Positions 23,050 through 32,709 are shown, counted from the stretch's first letter. The stretch: 44,565 bases of DNA from Luteolibacter sp. (GCA_030696085.1 JAUYNL010000005.1:1-44565); one strand, 5' to 3'. Notes: generated by a model not told the origin, from the letters alone. Program-made: numbers and translations.

Positions 23050-24330
23050 TCAATCGATCACGCAGGGGACCAGGACGCCGTCGCTCATGCCGTGGATCTT
23101 CTTTTTATCGGCGGGGACGATGGTGGCGAGGCAGCCACCGAAATTCGTGGAGCCCGCTCCATCGGTGAAGAAATACGGGCACAGGCGGACGCGGCCCTGC
23201 ATCATATCCACCGAGCCGTCATCGCGGAACACAGGGTGGGTGATCCGGCGGCCTTCGCGGAACTCCTGGAGAAGCCACGGTTGTTCGGAGGATTGATCCA
23301 GCGCGGTCTGGAGCCGGGCGGCCCATTCCGCGGCCGGCAAATCATGGCCGATGAAGACACCGCGAGAGCCCCAGGCGCTTTCGTGAAAGCCGCTCACTTT
23401 GAGAACCAACTGGCGTTCCTTCTGGCTGAAACCCGCGACTTCCTCCCACGAATGCGCGTTGAGCCGGGGCAGGGCGGCGTGTGGCGGCAGCGGCGCGGGA
23501 TCGAGCACCCATCCGAAAGGCACCAGCTCGTGGAGGCGCGCGAGGTGGTTGCCGCGCAGCGATTGTTCCCAGACTTTCTTGAGCGCGGGCGACCACAGCA
23601 GGGCCAGCCACAACTTGTCTTCGAGATGTGGTTTGAACGGAGGGGTGATTTGGATTTCTCCGGCGGCTGAGGCTTGGGCGAGTTGCTTGACAGTGGGCAC
23701 GGATTCCCAATCGAAGAGTTCAAAAAACCGATAGAGCGCGCGGCCGTCCGGTTCGTATTCCTCGGCGGCGGCCACATCCCATGCCGTGCCGAGTTCGCCG
23801 GTGAGCCACTCCATTTCCGGCCGGTAATCTGCCGATTCCTCGGATACCAGCACCGTGCCGCCATCCGGCATCAGGGACCTGAAGCCATCGATCATACCAT
23901 CCGCTCCACCGAGCACATCGTATCCTGCCGCCGCATAAATCCGTGATAGCCAGGCGGTGACGCCGATTCCACCGGGCACGCTGTCGAGCTCGGTCATGGC
24001 GAATCCAGTCTCGGTGAGCATCAAATCCGGCCGGATCACCCGTGGAAATTGCTCCGCTGAGGATTGTTCGCGTTGCTGCCGGACCATCCACTCGGGTTTT
24101 CCCACGTCGAGCAACTCGGCCAGCCAGCCTGGGAGCTTGCCGGCGGCGCTGCGGCGGTAAAGCGCATCGCACGCTTGCTGGAAGCGTGCCAGCGGGTGAC
24201 CCAGCGCCATCATGCTCCGGGCTTCCTTCCTGGTGAGCTTCAGCGGTTCCGGAGACCAGCGCCACGCACCGCCACCGAAGAGTCCGCCCTCGGGCAGACC
24301 ATCGCGCAATTCGGCAAGATTCATTCCCAT
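23050..24330 (-). CDS. ATP-grasp-like protein of unknown substrate
   Basis: The 426-residue product looks like a circularly permuted ATP-grasp protein, in the style of glutathionylspermidine-synthase-like families. [19 protein letters not shown] and [11 protein letters not shown] sit near the middle. A Lys-containing nucleotide-binding stretch, [20 protein letters not shown], comes later, then [14 protein letters not shown], and [10 protein letters not shown] and [12 protein letters not shown] near the end. ATP-grasp enzymes form carboxylate-amine or -thiol bonds via acyl phosphates. No partner gene is nearby. The ATG at 24330 is chosen (24324 is an alternative); a longer reading reaches 24381 but overlaps the divergent gene's promoter region. 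I cannot assign a substrate. Confidence 0.6.
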   Translation of the reverse strand: MGMNLAELRDGLPEGGLFGGGAWRWSPEPLKLTRKEARSMMALGHPLARFQQACDALYRRSAAGKLPGWLAELLDVGKPEWMVRQQREQSSAEQFPRVIRPDLMLTETGFAMTELDSVPGGIGVTAWLSRIYAAAGYDVLGGADGMIDGFRSLMPDGGTVLVSEESADYRPEMEWLTGELGTAWDVAAAEEYEPDGRALYRFFELFDWESVPTVKQLAQASAAGEIQITPPFKPHLEDKLWLALLWSPALKKVWEQSLRGNHLARLHELVPFGWVLDPAPLPPHAALPRLNAHSWEEVAGFSQKERQLVLKVSGFHESAWGSRGVFIGHDLPAAEWAARLQTALDQSSEQPWLLQEFREGRRITHPVFRDDGSVDMMQGRVRLCPYFFTDGAGSTNFGGCLATIVPADKKKIHGMSDGVLVPCVID

Positions 24331-24423
24331 CCCGCGCCGAACTTCCACGCCCGCGGCCCGCTTGCCAAGCGGGGATTCCAAAGAACTCGACTCACGGTGC
24401 GCACCTGGTCCACATTTCCGCCC

Positions 24424-25023
24424 ATGAAGCCGCGATTTTCAGGTCCGCATGGTTCGCAGGGCAGGCAAGCCCGCGAAAACCGCCACGTTCAGACGGTGGA
24501 AAAAACCGTGCCCGCGCTGGATGAGGATCAACTCATGGCCGTCATCGCGCAACACGAAGTTCCCTTCGTGCTGATCCTCGACTGCGTGCAGGACCCGCAC
24601 AATCTCGGCGCGATCCTGCGCACGGCGGATGCGGCGGGTGTGCATGCCGTGGTCGCCCCCAAGGACAAGGCGGTGGGCATCACCGAAACGGTGCGCCGCG
24701 TATCCGTCGGCGCGGCCGATCATGTGCCCTTCGCGCAGGTCACCAATCTGGCTCGCACGATGGAGAAACTCAAAGCCGCCGGCATCTGGCTGGTCGGAAC
24801 CTCGGACCACGCGACCTCCAAGTCGATCTACGAACTCGATCTGCGCGGCCCGCTGGCGCTGGTGATGGGCGCGGAGGAAAAAGGCATGCGCCGCCTCACC
24901 GAGGAAAACTGCGATTTCCTCGCCTCCATCCCGATGGCGGGAAAAGTCGAGTGCCTGAATGTCTCGGTGGCGTCCGGCGTGTGTTTGTTCGAAGCGGTGC
25001 GCCAGCGCAAAACGATGCCATGA
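24424..25023 (+). CDS. RlmB/TrmH-type SPOUT rRNA 2'-O-methyltransferase
   Basis: The 199-residue protein has the SPOUT motifs [17 protein letters not shown] (motif 1, Asn60 and Arg66), [11 protein letters not shown] (motif 2) and [17 protein letters not shown] (motif 3). It matches RlmB, which 2'-O-methylates G2251 of 23S rRNA, but the N-terminal RNA-binding domain is shorter than the usual (about 45 residues here before the SPOUT core). A tRNA or other rRNA target is possible. The ATG at 24424 follows a 93-nt divergent gap; the frame upstream is open but not protein-like. Its stop overlaps the next start (ATGA). Confidence 0.85.
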   Translation: MKPRFSGPHGSQGRQARENRHVQTVEKTVPALDEDQLMAVIAQHEVPFVLILDCVQDPHNLGAILRTADAAGVHAVVAPKDKAVGITETVRRVSVGAADHVPFAQVTNLARTMEKLKAAGIWLVGTSDHATSKSIYELDLRGPLALVMGAEEKGMRRLTEENCDFLASIPMAGKVECLNVSVASGVCLFEAVRQRKTMP

Positions 25024-25832
25024 AGGAGCCCGTGCGCGTTCTATCGGATTTGCATCTCGGCCACAAGGTGTCGAGAATCGCCCACGTATCGGCGCTGCGT
25101 CCGCTCATCGCCGGAGCCGGCACGGTGATCTTCAATGGCGATACCTGGCAGGAGCTCGCCGCGCCGTTTCGCGAGCGCGGAGCGATCATGCTGGAGGAGC
25201 TCAAGGTGCTCTGCGCGGAAGAAGGCGCGGAGGCTGTTTTTCTATCAGGAAATCACGATCCCGGCTGGTCCGGCCGCGGATGGGTGGGGCTGGCGGGAGG
25301 CCGCATCATCATCACCCATGGCGATGCCTTGTTTTTCGATGGCTCGCCTTGGAAACGCGAGATCCTCCTCGGCGGACGGCGCGTGATGGAACTCTGGGGC
25401 GAGCATCCGGCCGCCTCACGGGATCCGGAAGAGCGGTTGCGCGTCGCGCGGAAAATCGCCCGCGAGCTCTGCTCGGTGGAATATCCGCTGGGCCGCCACA
25501 TCCTGATGCGGGCGTGGGACGCGGTGGTGCCGCCGCGCCGGGCGTTTAAAATGATAGAAGCCTGGTTCACCCAGGGGCCGACAGGAGTTCGTTTCTGCGA
25601 GCGTTATTTTCCGCGGGCCGAAGTGCTCGTCATCGGCCATTTCCACCACCAGGGATGCTGGCTGCGAAACGGCCGCATGGTGATCAACACCGGCTCGTTT
25701 CTCGATCCCGGCCGCGCCCACTGGGTCGAATGGAAAAACGGCTGGCTCACCCGCGGCGAGATCGACGAAGCCCCGGAATGCTGCCGGCTAGGGCAAACTC
25801 TCGGTGCCTGGCGCTTCCTGGATTTCAGTTAG
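25020..25832 (+). CDS. Calcineurin-like metallophosphoesterase
   Basis: The 270-residue protein has the five metallophosphoesterase motifs: SDLHLGH (Asp10, His12), FNGDTW (Asp41), [19 protein letters not shown] and IGHFHHQG. The first part resembles UDP-2,3-diacylglucosamine hydrolases and other small di-metal phosphodiesterases. The substrate is not evident. It is coupled to the methyltransferase gene by a 4-nt ATGA overlap. A short GC-rich hairpin (25837-25850) follows the stop. Confidence 0.85.
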   Translation: MKEPVRVLSDLHLGHKVSRIAHVSALRPLIAGAGTVIFNGDTWQELAAPFRERGAIMLEELKVLCAEEGAEAVFLSGNHDPGWSGRGWVGLAGGRIIITHGDALFFDGSPWKREILLGGRRVMELWGEHPAASRDPEERLRVARKIARELCSVEYPLGRHILMRAWDAVVPPRRAFKMIEAWFTQGPTGVRFCERYFPRAEVLVIGHFHHQGCWLRNGRMVINTGSFLDPGRAHWVEWKNGWLTRGEIDEAPECCRLGQTLGAWRFLDFS

Positions 25833-25952
25833 AAATGGCGCATGTGCGCCGGATCGGAATGATTTCCTGAAGCCGGTATTTTCACAATTCCGAAAAGTCC
25901 CTTCATTCGCAGCGGTATGGTGGAGATGGATTTGAAACCTGAGTTCACGACC

Positions 25953-27218
25953 ATGCGAAGCACCCGCAGAAGTTTCATCCGGAAAGCGGCCTGGCTTGCA
26001 GGAATGCCCGCCATCATCCCGGCCAGCGTGCTTGGCAGGAATGGCAAGGTCGCTCCCAGCAACCAGATCGTGGTGGGAGGCATCGGCATAGGCCCGCGCG
26101 GCAGGGAGGTGCTCAAGTCGTTCCTTTCCCAGACGGACATGCGCTTTGTCGCCGTGGCCGACGTCCAGAAATCCCGCCGTGAGATCGTCCGCAAAACCGT
26201 GAACCGCCATTATGGCAACGAGGACTGCACGGCCCATGGCGACATGCGGGAAATCCTCGACCGCAAGGACATCGACGCCGTGCTCATCACCACCGGAGAC
26301 CGCTGGCACGCACCCGCCTCGATGCTCGCCGCTGCGGCCGGCAAGGACGTTTATTCCGAGAAACCCTGCGCCATGACCATCGAGGAGTGCCGTGAACTCG
26401 ACGAAGCCATCCTGCGCCACAAGCGCGTCTATCAGGCAGGCACCCAGCGGCGCAGCGTGGATAATTTCCGCGCCGCCGTGGATCTCGCGCGCGGCGGCAA
26501 GCTGGGCAAACTCCTCACCCTGCATGCCGGCATCATCAAGCCGGAGGACGACAAGCCGGACCTGCCCGGCGAGCCCGAGCCCGACCCTGAGGAGATCAAC
26601 TGGGACCGTTGGCTCGGCCCGGCCCCGGTGCGGCCTTATAACAAAATTTACGTGGGCGGCGGTTGGCGCGGACACAAAGGCCTGGCTGCCGGGTTCAAGG
26701 TGCTCGAATGGGGATCCCACACCGTGGATCTCTGCCAGTGGGCGGCTGATGCCGACGGAACCACGCCGGTGGAGTTCGAGGCGGACGATGGCACGATTCA
26801 CGCCCGTTATGCCAATGGCTTGAAGCTGGTGATGCGCCTGGCCGGATTCAAGGGCGAGGGGGACTGGCTCGGTCTTGGCACCTGCCCGGTACGCTTTGAA
26901 GGGGATCAAGGCTGGGTGGAGGCCGGGGATTACGGCAAGATCGCCACCTCCGATCCCGCCCTGCTGGCCGGCGGCATGCCCGCGGCAATGAGCGGAACCG
27001 ACGCCTCCAGGCATGTGCGCAATTTCCTCGATTGCGTGAAATCACGCGCCAAGCCCACCTGCAATTCGACGGTCGCGCGTTATGGCCACGTCGCCTGCCA
27101 CGCCTCCGCCATCGCGTGGAAACTCGGCCGCAAACTGCGCTTCGATCCCACAGCGGAACGCTTCATCGGCGACGACGAGGCCAACGCCATGTGCAGCCAG
27201 CCGCGCCGCGCGGTCTGA
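25953..27218 (+). CDS. Tat-exported Gfo/Idh/MocA-family oxidoreductase
   Basis: The 421-residue product begins with a twin-arginine-like signal (STRRSFIRKAAWLAGMPA), so it should be exported folded with its cofactor. The NAD(P)-binding domain reads VVGGIGIGPRGREVLKSF, VADVQKSRREIV and VLITTGDRWHAPASMLAAAAGKDVYSEKP, with the conserved EKP. The C-terminal substrate domain contains WGSHTVDLCQW. Such exported sugar-type dehydrogenases are numerous in Verrucomicrobiota and Planctomycetota and probably act on saccharides, but the substrate is unknown. I chose the ATG at 25953 so that the twin-Arg sits near the N-terminus; an upstream ATG at 25917 gives 433 residues. It is convergent with the lipoprotein gene (9 nt apart). 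Confidence 0.88.
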   Translation: MRSTRRSFIRKAAWLAGMPAIIPASVLGRNGKVAPSNQIVVGGIGIGPRGREVLKSFLSQTDMRFVAVADVQKSRREIVRKTVNRHYGNEDCTAHGDMREILDRKDIDAVLITTGDRWHAPASMLAAAAGKDVYSEKPCAMTIEECRELDEAILRHKRVYQAGTQRRSVDNFRAAVDLARGGKLGKLLTLHAGIIKPEDDKPDLPGEPEPDPEEINWDRWLGPAPVRPYNKIYVGGGWRGHKGLAAGFKVLEWGSHTVDLCQWAADADGTTPVEFEADDGTIHARYANGLKLVMRLAGFKGEGDWLGLGTCPVRFEGDQGWVEAGDYGKIATSDPALLAGGMPAAMSGTDASRHVRNFLDCVKSRAKPTCNSTVARYGHVACHASAIAWKLGRKLRFDPTAERFIGDDEANAMCSQPRRAV

Positions 27219-27227
27219 AGCCCCGGC

Positions 27228-27572
27228 TCAGGGCACCCGGAAGATCTTGTTGTTCGAGGGATCCCGCGCGAGCTGGCCGGAGCCGAATCCTTCGACGTCG
27301 ATCACGTTGAAGGGTTCGTAGGGGCTGATCACCTCATTGGGCCTGGCACCGCGCCGGGCGGTCGGATACTCGCCGGGCCGTGTCGGTGCGGGCGGCGGCG
27401 CGGTTTCCTGATAGGTGTCATCCGCGGGCTGGGCGTAGGGATCGACGACTTCGGGCGGGTAGGGAGGATTCGGCCTGAAACGCGGCGGCGGAACATCCGG
27501 CGGGGGCGTGCAGGATGCGGCGAGCGCCATCACGGCAAAAGCGGCGGCGAAGATGGATTTGGACATGCGCAT
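27228..27572 (-). CDS. Small Pro-rich lipoprotein
   Basis: The 114-residue product has a lipoprotein signal (FAAAFAVMALAASC, lipid-modified Cys21) and then a Pro-rich, low-complexity region with repeated PPP and PYP. The C-terminal part (NEVISPYEPFNVIDVEGF, then ARDPSNNKIFRVP) is non-repetitive and may be the functional end. No known family is recognised. It would be an outer- or inner-membrane lipoprotein. The gene lies 36 nt after the HpnD-like gene start-to-stop order, same strand, so it may be cotranscribed. Confidence 0.7.
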   Translation of the reverse strand: MRMSKSIFAAAFAVMALAASCTPPPDVPPPRFRPNPPYPPEVVDPYAQPADDTYQETAPPPAPTRPGEYPTARRGARPNEVISPYEPFNVIDVEGFGSGQLARDPSNNKIFRVP

Positions 27573-27608
27573 GGGACTTGGGTTGGGGTGAATCTATTCG
27601 AGGCGGAC

Positions 27609-28433
27609 TCATCCGGCAATCAGATGCTTTGCGAGAATCGCCAGCTTGCGGGGCTGCGAAACCCGGTAGCGCTTCTCATACACGCGGAAGCCATCGTCCC
27701 GCATCAGGGCGAGCAGATGCTGATAGATTTCCGCCATGACGCGGGCCGGCGCCAGTGCCCGGCGGTCGGCGGCGGGCAGGAGGGCTTCCGCTTCGCGGAA
27801 ATAGGCTACGGCGCGGCCGGCCTCGAAGTCCATCAGCGCGCGGAAGCGATCATCGTAAAGACCCGCCGCGAGATCCGTCTCCGCATAGTCGAAACGGGCG
27901 AGGTCATCGAGCGGCAGATAGATGCGCCCTCCATTTTCAGAATCCTCGCGGATGTCGCGCAGGATGTTGGTGAGTTGCAGCGCGTGGCCGAGCGCGACGG
28001 CGTAGCGTTCCGAGGCGGGATCGGTGCAGCCGAAGATGCGGATGGAAACCAGGCCCACCGCGCAGGCGACTTTCCAGATGTAAGCGGATAGATCCTGCCA
28101 GGATTGGAAACGCCGGGGTTCCAGATCCATCCGGCAGCCGTCGATGATGGCATCCAGCAGCTCGTTGGGGATCGCGCGGCGCTCACGCAGATCGATCACC
28201 TCCCGCTGGAGTTCGGTGGGGCTTGCGAACCCGTTTGTCAGCCCGAGTTTCCACGCCCGCAGGGTGTCCGCGCGCTGGGCGGCGGGGATGCCGGGAGCGT
28301 CCGCCAGATCGTCCAGGGTGCGGCAGAATGCATAGAAAACCACGGCATCCGCGCGGTGCCCGGGAGGCAGGATCCGCAGGGCGAATGCCAGATTGGATTT
28401 CGCGCGGCGGGTGATTTGCGAGGCGTCCGACAC
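27609..28433 (-). CDS. Squalene/phytoene synthase family (HpnD-like)
   Basis: The 274-residue enzyme has the two Asp-rich motifs of head-to-head prenyl synthases: YAFCRTLDDLAD (first aspartate motif) and QLTNILRDIREDSENGGRIYLP (second). The central YIWKVACAVGLVSIRIFG resembles HpnD, which makes presqualene diphosphate (or hydroxysqualene precursors) from two farnesyl diphosphates in the HpnCDE route to squalene and hopanoids. HpnC, HpnE and the hopene cyclase are not in the window. A phytoene synthase role is the alternative. It lies 9 nt from the lepB stop and on the same strand. Confidence 0.8.
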   Translation of the reverse strand: MSDASQITRRAKSNLAFALRILPPGHRADAVVFYAFCRTLDDLADAPGIPAAQRADTLRAWKLGLTNGFASPTELQREVIDLRERRAIPNELLDAIIDGCRMDLEPRRFQSWQDLSAYIWKVACAVGLVSIRIFGCTDPASERYAVALGHALQLTNILRDIREDSENGGRIYLPLDDLARFDYAETDLAAGLYDDRFRALMDFEAGRAVAYFREAEALLPAADRRALAPARVMAEIYQHLLALMRDDGFRVYEKRYRVSQPRKLAILAKHLIAG

Positions 28434-28442
28434 GGCGGGAAG

Positions 28443-29660
28443 TCAGCGGATGAATCCCCAGTGACCGGTGGTCACCGGCCACAGGGAGAAGAGCGCCGGG
28501 CCCACGAGGTTGAATTCCTTGACCGGGCCCCAGTAGCGCGAATCTAGCGAGTTGCCGGTGTTGTCTCCCAGCGCGGCGTATTCACGCATGCCGGGACGCG
28601 TCTTGGCTGTTAGCGTCAAGGTGTCGCTTGGTTTGGATAGGTATTGGGAGATATTTTTCGCCCGGCCGTTGAGTTCGCGCGGATCGGCGAACAGATAGCC
28701 GTTCGGATTGATGTTGAACTCACCCTCGCCGCGGATCACGCGCTGGATGCCGGGCTCGCGGGCGATGTTTCCATCGACGAGCAGATTGGGGGTCTGGATG
28801 CTCAGCGTGTCGCCGGGCACGCCGCAGAGGCGCTTGATGTAGTGGGAGCCGGCCGCCTGATCGCCGCTGCGTTCATGGATGCCGCGGATGCCCAGGGTGT
28901 CGAAGACGAAGACCTCGCCGCGTTTCGGCTTGCGGAAGTGATAGGAGAACTTGTCCACCAGCACGAGATCGCCGGAGTCGATGGTGCCCTCGCAGATGAT
29001 GGTGCCGGCGGGCAGCAGTCCGTTGTTGCGGCCTGCGATCTGGATGGCGGCGGCCAGGCCGATCTGGGTGCAGGGCGAGGCCGGTGCGGGCAGCCGCAGC
29101 GGTTTGGAATCCGAGAAGTGGACTTCCGAGCGGCTGAAGAAATGCATCATCTGGACATCGCGGATATCGGCGCGGCCCAGCGGGGTGACGGCCAGATGGC
29201 GGTCGCGGTCATTGACCACCTTGACATAAGACCGCCCGCGCAGGGCTTTTTCCAGCATGCGCCGGGGAAAGGACGGCCAGTCTTTTTCGGCAAGCGGCGT
29301 GCCGATGATGCCGTTGAGCGTGGGCTGCATCGATCCGGTGGGGATGCGGAAGGGCTGGAGATAATAGGCGCGCAGTCCGAGCGCGATGACGATGGCCACA
29401 AACATGACCTCCACGTTTTCCTCCAGCCAGCCGACCGGCTTTTCATGAGGCAGGGCGTGTTCGCAGGCGGCGCGGATTTGTTTCGAGGCCTCGTCCACTT
29501 GTGCGCGATCGCCGGCCTTGATCGCATCCAACAGATCGGTGCGGCGGGATTCGATCTCACCGACCTGTCCGGGTTTGAGCAGGTCGCGTTTGTAATGGAC
29601 GAATTTCCGCGCGCCTTTGGTGAGGTGCAGCGCTTCCTGTTTCCACTTCGGCGTGAACAT
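28443..29660 (-). CDS. lepB: Signal peptidase I
   Basis: The 405-residue protein is larger than E. coli LepB and has a cytoplasmic N-terminal helical extension (about 90 residues) before one main membrane helix (about NVEVMFVAIVIALGLRAYYL). The catalytic Ser lies in IPTGSMQPTL and the general-base Lys in HYIKRLCGVPGD. The C-terminal boxes GDNTGNSLDSRYWGPV match box E. It removes Sec/Tat signal peptides on the periplasmic face. The ATG at 29660 is preferred; a TTG at 29696 would add 12 residues. It is divergent from the bactofilin gene (127-nt gap). Confidence 0.9.
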   Translation of the reverse strand: MFTPKWKQEALHLTKGARKFVHYKRDLLKPGQVGEIESRRTDLLDAIKAGDRAQVDEASKQIRAACEHALPHEKPVGWLEENVEVMFVAIVIALGLRAYYLQPFRIPTGSMQPTLNGIIGTPLAEKDWPSFPRRMLEKALRGRSYVKVVNDRDRHLAVTPLGRADIRDVQMMHFFSRSEVHFSDSKPLRLPAPASPCTQIGLAAAIQIAGRNNGLLPAGTIICEGTIDSGDLVLVDKFSYHFRKPKRGEVFVFDTLGIRGIHERSGDQAAGSHYIKRLCGVPGDTLSIQTPNLLVDGNIAREPGIQRVIRGEGEFNINPNGYLFADPRELNGRAKNISQYLSKPSDTLTLTAKTRPGMREYAALGDNTGNSLDSRYWGPVKEFNLVGPALFSLWPVTTGHWGFIR

Positions 29661-29787
29661 GGCGCGGAGTCTCGCGGCACTTTCCGGGGACTGCAAGCGC
29701 GGAGAGGGAGGCGTGGAGAAGGGGCGGGATTTTCACAGGGGCATCTTTGCGATTGCCAAGCGACCGGCGCTTTGCTCCCTTTCGCGC

Positions 29788-30108
29788 ATGGCCAATCCGA
29801 CCAATGTTCTTTCCAGCGGAATCGAAATCACCGGTTCCATCCGTTTTTCCAACGACATGATCGTGGATGGGAAAATCGAAGGGGAAATCACTTCCGACAA
29901 GGGCCGGGTGACGATCGGTGAAAACGCCGTGATCAAGGGCGATGTCACGGCCGGGGAAGTGAAGGTTTACGGCAAGGTGGAGGGAAAAATCACTTCCGAG
30001 CGCTGCGAGCTGAAGGACAAGTCCCGGATCAACGGCGACATCAAATCGAAGGTGTTCTCGATGGAGGAAGGCGCGCAGCTTTCCGGCCGGACGGAGATCG
30101 GCGGTTGA
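29788..30108 (+). CDS. Bactofilin
   Basis: The 106-residue protein is a beta-helical cytoskeletal bactofilin (DUF583): repeated short strands such as VTIGENAVIKGDVTAGEVKV and KITSERCELKDKSRINGDIK, each with Gly turns. Bactofilins polymerise without nucleotide and organise envelope features, stalks or chromosome-segregation complexes. No partner gene such as a peptidoglycan hydrolase is adjacent. The ATG at 29788 gives the typical length. Its stop is 4 nt from the stop of the convergent CDF gene. Confidence 0.9.
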   Translation: MANPTNVLSSGIEITGSIRFSNDMIVDGKIEGEITSDKGRVTIGENAVIKGDVTAGEVKVYGKVEGKITSERCELKDKSRINGDIKSKVFSMEEGAQLSGRTEIGG

Positions 30109-30111
30109 GTT

Positions 30112-31029
30112 TCAGCGCCCCTCCCAGGGCTCGACCTTGTGCTCGGCGGACTTCGGTTCGAGGTGGGAAATGACCCGCCCGTCGGGCTGCAACATGGCGG
30201 CGACGCTGGATTCGATGGCGGTGGCGGCGGCATGGGCCTCGCCCACGGTGAGCGCATCGTCGAAAACGAGGTGGAACTCGACCCAGTGGGTGCGGCCGGA
30301 GTGGCGGTAGCGGAGATTGTGATAGGACAAGCCGGCTTTTTCCACCTGTTCATCGAGCAGGCCGCGGATCCGCCGCTCGGCCGCGGGATCGGCCTCATCG
30401 AGCAGGCCGCCAAGGCTTTCGCGGATCAAGCGGTAGCCGACGCGCAGGATGTTCATAGCCGCGAGAATGGCCGCGATGGGATCCCACCAGACCCAGCCGG
30501 TGAAACGATAGAGCCCGAGGGCGACAAGCACGGCGACGCTCGACCAGACATCGGTGAGCACGTGATGGCCATTGGCACGCAGCAACGGTGATCCGGAGCG
30601 ATTCCCGAGGGCGAGGAGCGATAGCCCCAGGACCAGGTTGATGGCGGCGGCGGCGGAGGTGATGGCCACGCCCACACCGAGATTTTCGATTTTCACACCG
30701 ATGATGATCTGGCGCACCGCCTCGTAAAAAATCAACAGCGCCGCCGCCGAGATCATGGCCCCCTCGAAGCCGGCGGAGAGAAACGCCACCTTGTCATGGC
30801 CGAAGTGGTGGGTTTCATCGGCCGGTTTGTGTGCGAGGCGCAGCGCCCAGACGGCGAAACAAACCGCCAGAAAATGCACCACGGATTCCGCGGCGTCCGA
30901 GTAAATCGCGGAAGATCCCGTAAGCACCGCCGCGGTCACCTTCGCCCCCAGCAGCAGCACGGCTGCCGCCAGAGAGAAGTGCATCATCCGCTTTTGTTCC
31001 TCGTATCCGGCCACGGCGCGAGCCTGCAT
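30112..31029 (-). CDS. CDF-family divalent metal cation transporter
   Basis: The 305-residue protein has six hydrophobic segments and the CDF metal-site signatures: SDAAESV (44-50, TM2), the HHFGHDK loop (74-80), and HHVLTD (155-160, TM5). The cytoplasmic C-terminal domain (about 215-305) includes HWVEFHLVFD with a metal-binding His pair. It exchanges Zn, Fe, Mn or Co for protons across the inner membrane; the metal is not decided by these motifs. The ATG at 31029 is chosen; a much longer reading to the left would overlap the divergent oadA-like gene. Confidence 0.88.
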   Translation of the reverse strand: MQARAVAGYEEQKRMMHFSLAAAVLLLGAKVTAAVLTGSSAIYSDAAESVVHFLAVCFAVWALRLAHKPADETHHFGHDKVAFLSAGFEGAMISAAALLIFYEAVRQIIIGVKIENLGVGVAITSAAAAINLVLGLSLLALGNRSGSPLLRANGHHVLTDVWSSVAVLVALGLYRFTGWVWWDPIAAILAAMNILRVGYRLIRESLGGLLDEADPAAERRIRGLLDEQVEKAGLSYHNLRYRHSGRTHWVEFHLVFDDALTVGEAHAAATAIESSVAAMLQPDGRVISHLEPKSAEHKVEPWEGR

Positions 31030-31212
31030 ACATCCTGGAAAATGACAACCCGGATCGGCGAGTGCAGAAAATGCCCCGTAAAAGGCAATTTCCGCCCATT
31101 CCGCCGGGTGAATCTGTTCGCCAAGTGAAATCCGGCGTCCTAGGCTGCGGCGCTTGCCAACAGGCATTCGAAAAGCCGCCCGTCCGGAAAAACCCGCATT
31201 GATCTGAATTTC

Positions 31213-32709
31213 ATGAAACCAGTCACCTTCAACAACACGGTGCTCCGCGATGGCCACCAATCGCTGGCCGCCACCCGCATGAGCACGGCACAAATGCTGC
31301 CCGCCGCCCCGATTCTGGATGAAATCGGCTTCAGCGGCCTGGAAACCTGGGGCGGTGCCACCATCGATTCGTGCCTGCGCTACCTGAACGAAAACCCTTT
31401 CGACCGCCTGCGCGCGCTCAAGAAAGCCGCGCCCAAGACGCCGCAGATCATGCTGCTGCGCGGCCAGAACATCGTGCAATACACGAGTTTCCCGGACGAC
31501 GTGGTGGAGGCCTTCGTCCGCGCCAACGCGGCGGCCGGACAGGATGTGTTCCGGGTTTTCGACGCGCTCAACGACACCCGCAACCTCGCCACCGCGATCA
31601 AAACGGTGCTCGACTGCAAGAAGCACGCGCGCGGCGAAATCTGCTACACCACCAGCCCCGTGCACACCATCGAGGCCTTCGTAAAGATGGGCATCGAGCT
31701 TGAAGGAATGGGCTGCCACTCCATCGGCATCAAGGACATGTCCGGCATCATGACGCCGAAAATCGCCTACGATCTGGTGAAGGAACTCAAGGGCAAGCTG
31801 GGCATCCCGATCGTGCTGCACACCCACGACACCGCGGGTCTCGGCGCCGCCGCCTATCTCGCCGCCATCGAAGCCGGGGTGGACATCGTGGAGACCTCGA
31901 TCGTGCCCTTCGCCAACGGCACCGGCCAGCCGGACACCGTGCGCATGCTGGCGCTGCTGGAAGGCCACCCGCGCCGGCCGGATTACGATCCCGCGAAGCT
32001 CCAGCAACTGCGCCTGCACTTCGAGGATGTCTATCAGCAACTCTCCAAGTTCACCAGCCCGGCCAACGAGCGCGTCGATTCGGACATCCTCGTCTTCCAG
32101 GTCCCGGGCGGCATGCTTTCCAATTTCCGCAACCAGCTCGCCGAGCAGGGCATGGCCGACAAGTTTGACGAAGTGGTGCGCGAAATCCCAGTGGTGCGCG
32201 AGGCGCTCGGCTGGATCCCGCTGGTCACGCCGACCTCGCAGATCGTCGGTACCCAGGCGATGATGAACATCAAGTTCGGCCGTTGGAAAATGATCTGTCA
32301 GCCCGCGCAGGACATCGCGCTGGGGAAATACGGCAAGGCCCCGGGCCCGATCAACCCGGAGATCCTCGCCATGTGCGAAAAGCAGACCAACAGCAAGGCC
32401 GTGACCTGCCGCCCGGCGGATTTGCTGGAACCCGGACTCGAAGGCTATCGCTCGCAATGCGCGGAGAAGGGGCTGCCCACCACCGACGAGATCGCCGTGC
32501 TTTTCGCCATGTTCCCGCAGCAGATCGAGGCGCTCGTCAAGGGCGTGCCCGCCGCGGAAAGCAAGCCCGCCACCGCTCCCGCCAAGGCGGCGGAGGTTCC
32601 GGCGCAGATTCCCGCTTCATCCGGATCCGGAGTGAACGGATGCCGCGAGATGGTGCTCACCATTGACGGCCGGCGCCATCATGTCCTGGTCGAAAAACTC
32701 GAAGCCTGA
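31213..32709 (+). CDS. Biotin-dependent carboxyltransferase (OadA/PycB type) lacking a biotinyl domain
   Basis: The 498-residue protein has a carboxyltransferase TIM barrel: NNTVLRDGHQS (Asp13), GLETWGGAT, LLRGQNIV, SIGIKDMSGIMTP (the Lys carbamate site, Lys174) and VLHTHDTAGL with metal His203 and His205. The PYC-OADA domain follows (MIKFGRWK region). It then has a Pro/Ala-rich linker and the short tethering domain (CREMVLTIDGRRHHVLVEK), where the protein ends. Full-length OadA/PycB continue into a biotinyl domain with MKM; that domain is absent, so it must accept carboxybiotin from a separate carrier. No biotin carboxylase is adjacent. Pyruvate/oxaloacetate is the expected substrate. Confidence 0.85.
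   Translation: MKPVTFNNTVLRDGHQSLAATRMSTAQMLPAAPILDEIGFSGLETWGGATIDSCLRYLNENPFDRLRALKKAAPKTPQIMLLRGQNIVQYTSFPDDVVEAFVRANAAAGQDVFRVFDALNDTRNLATAIKTVLDCKKHARGEICYTTSPVHTIEAFVKMGIELEGMGCHSIGIKDMSGIMTPKIAYDLVKELKGKLGIPIVLHTHDTAGLGAAAYLAAIEAGVDIVETSIVPFANGTGQPDTVRMLALLEGHPRRPDYDPAKLQQLRLHFEDVYQQLSKFTSPANERVDSDILVFQVPGGMLSNFRNQLAEQGMADKFDEVVREIPVVREALGWIPLVTPTSQIVGTQAMMNIKFGRWKMICQPAQDIALGKYGKAPGPINPEILAMCEKQTNSKAVTCRPADLLEPGLEGYRSQCAEKGLPTTDEIAVLFAMFPQQIEALVKGVPAAESKPATAPAKAAEVPAQIPASSGSGVNGCREMVLTIDGRRHHVLVEKLEA

Noticed and set aside
24331..24423. Longer 5' ends of the divergent ATP-grasp-like and RlmB-like genes
   Set aside because: The upstream residues do not match the family starts and the two readings would overlap each other across the promoter region.
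25837..25850. GGCGCATGTGCGCC after the metallophosphoesterase gene as a terminator
   Set aside because: The stem is only 5-6 bp and no T-run follows.
30112..32457. A 781-residue reading on the minus strand spanning the CDF gene and the oadA-like region
   Set aside because: Only the C-terminal 305 residues look like a protein (CDF transporter). The rest is antisense to the oadA-like gene, which has the stronger coding signature.
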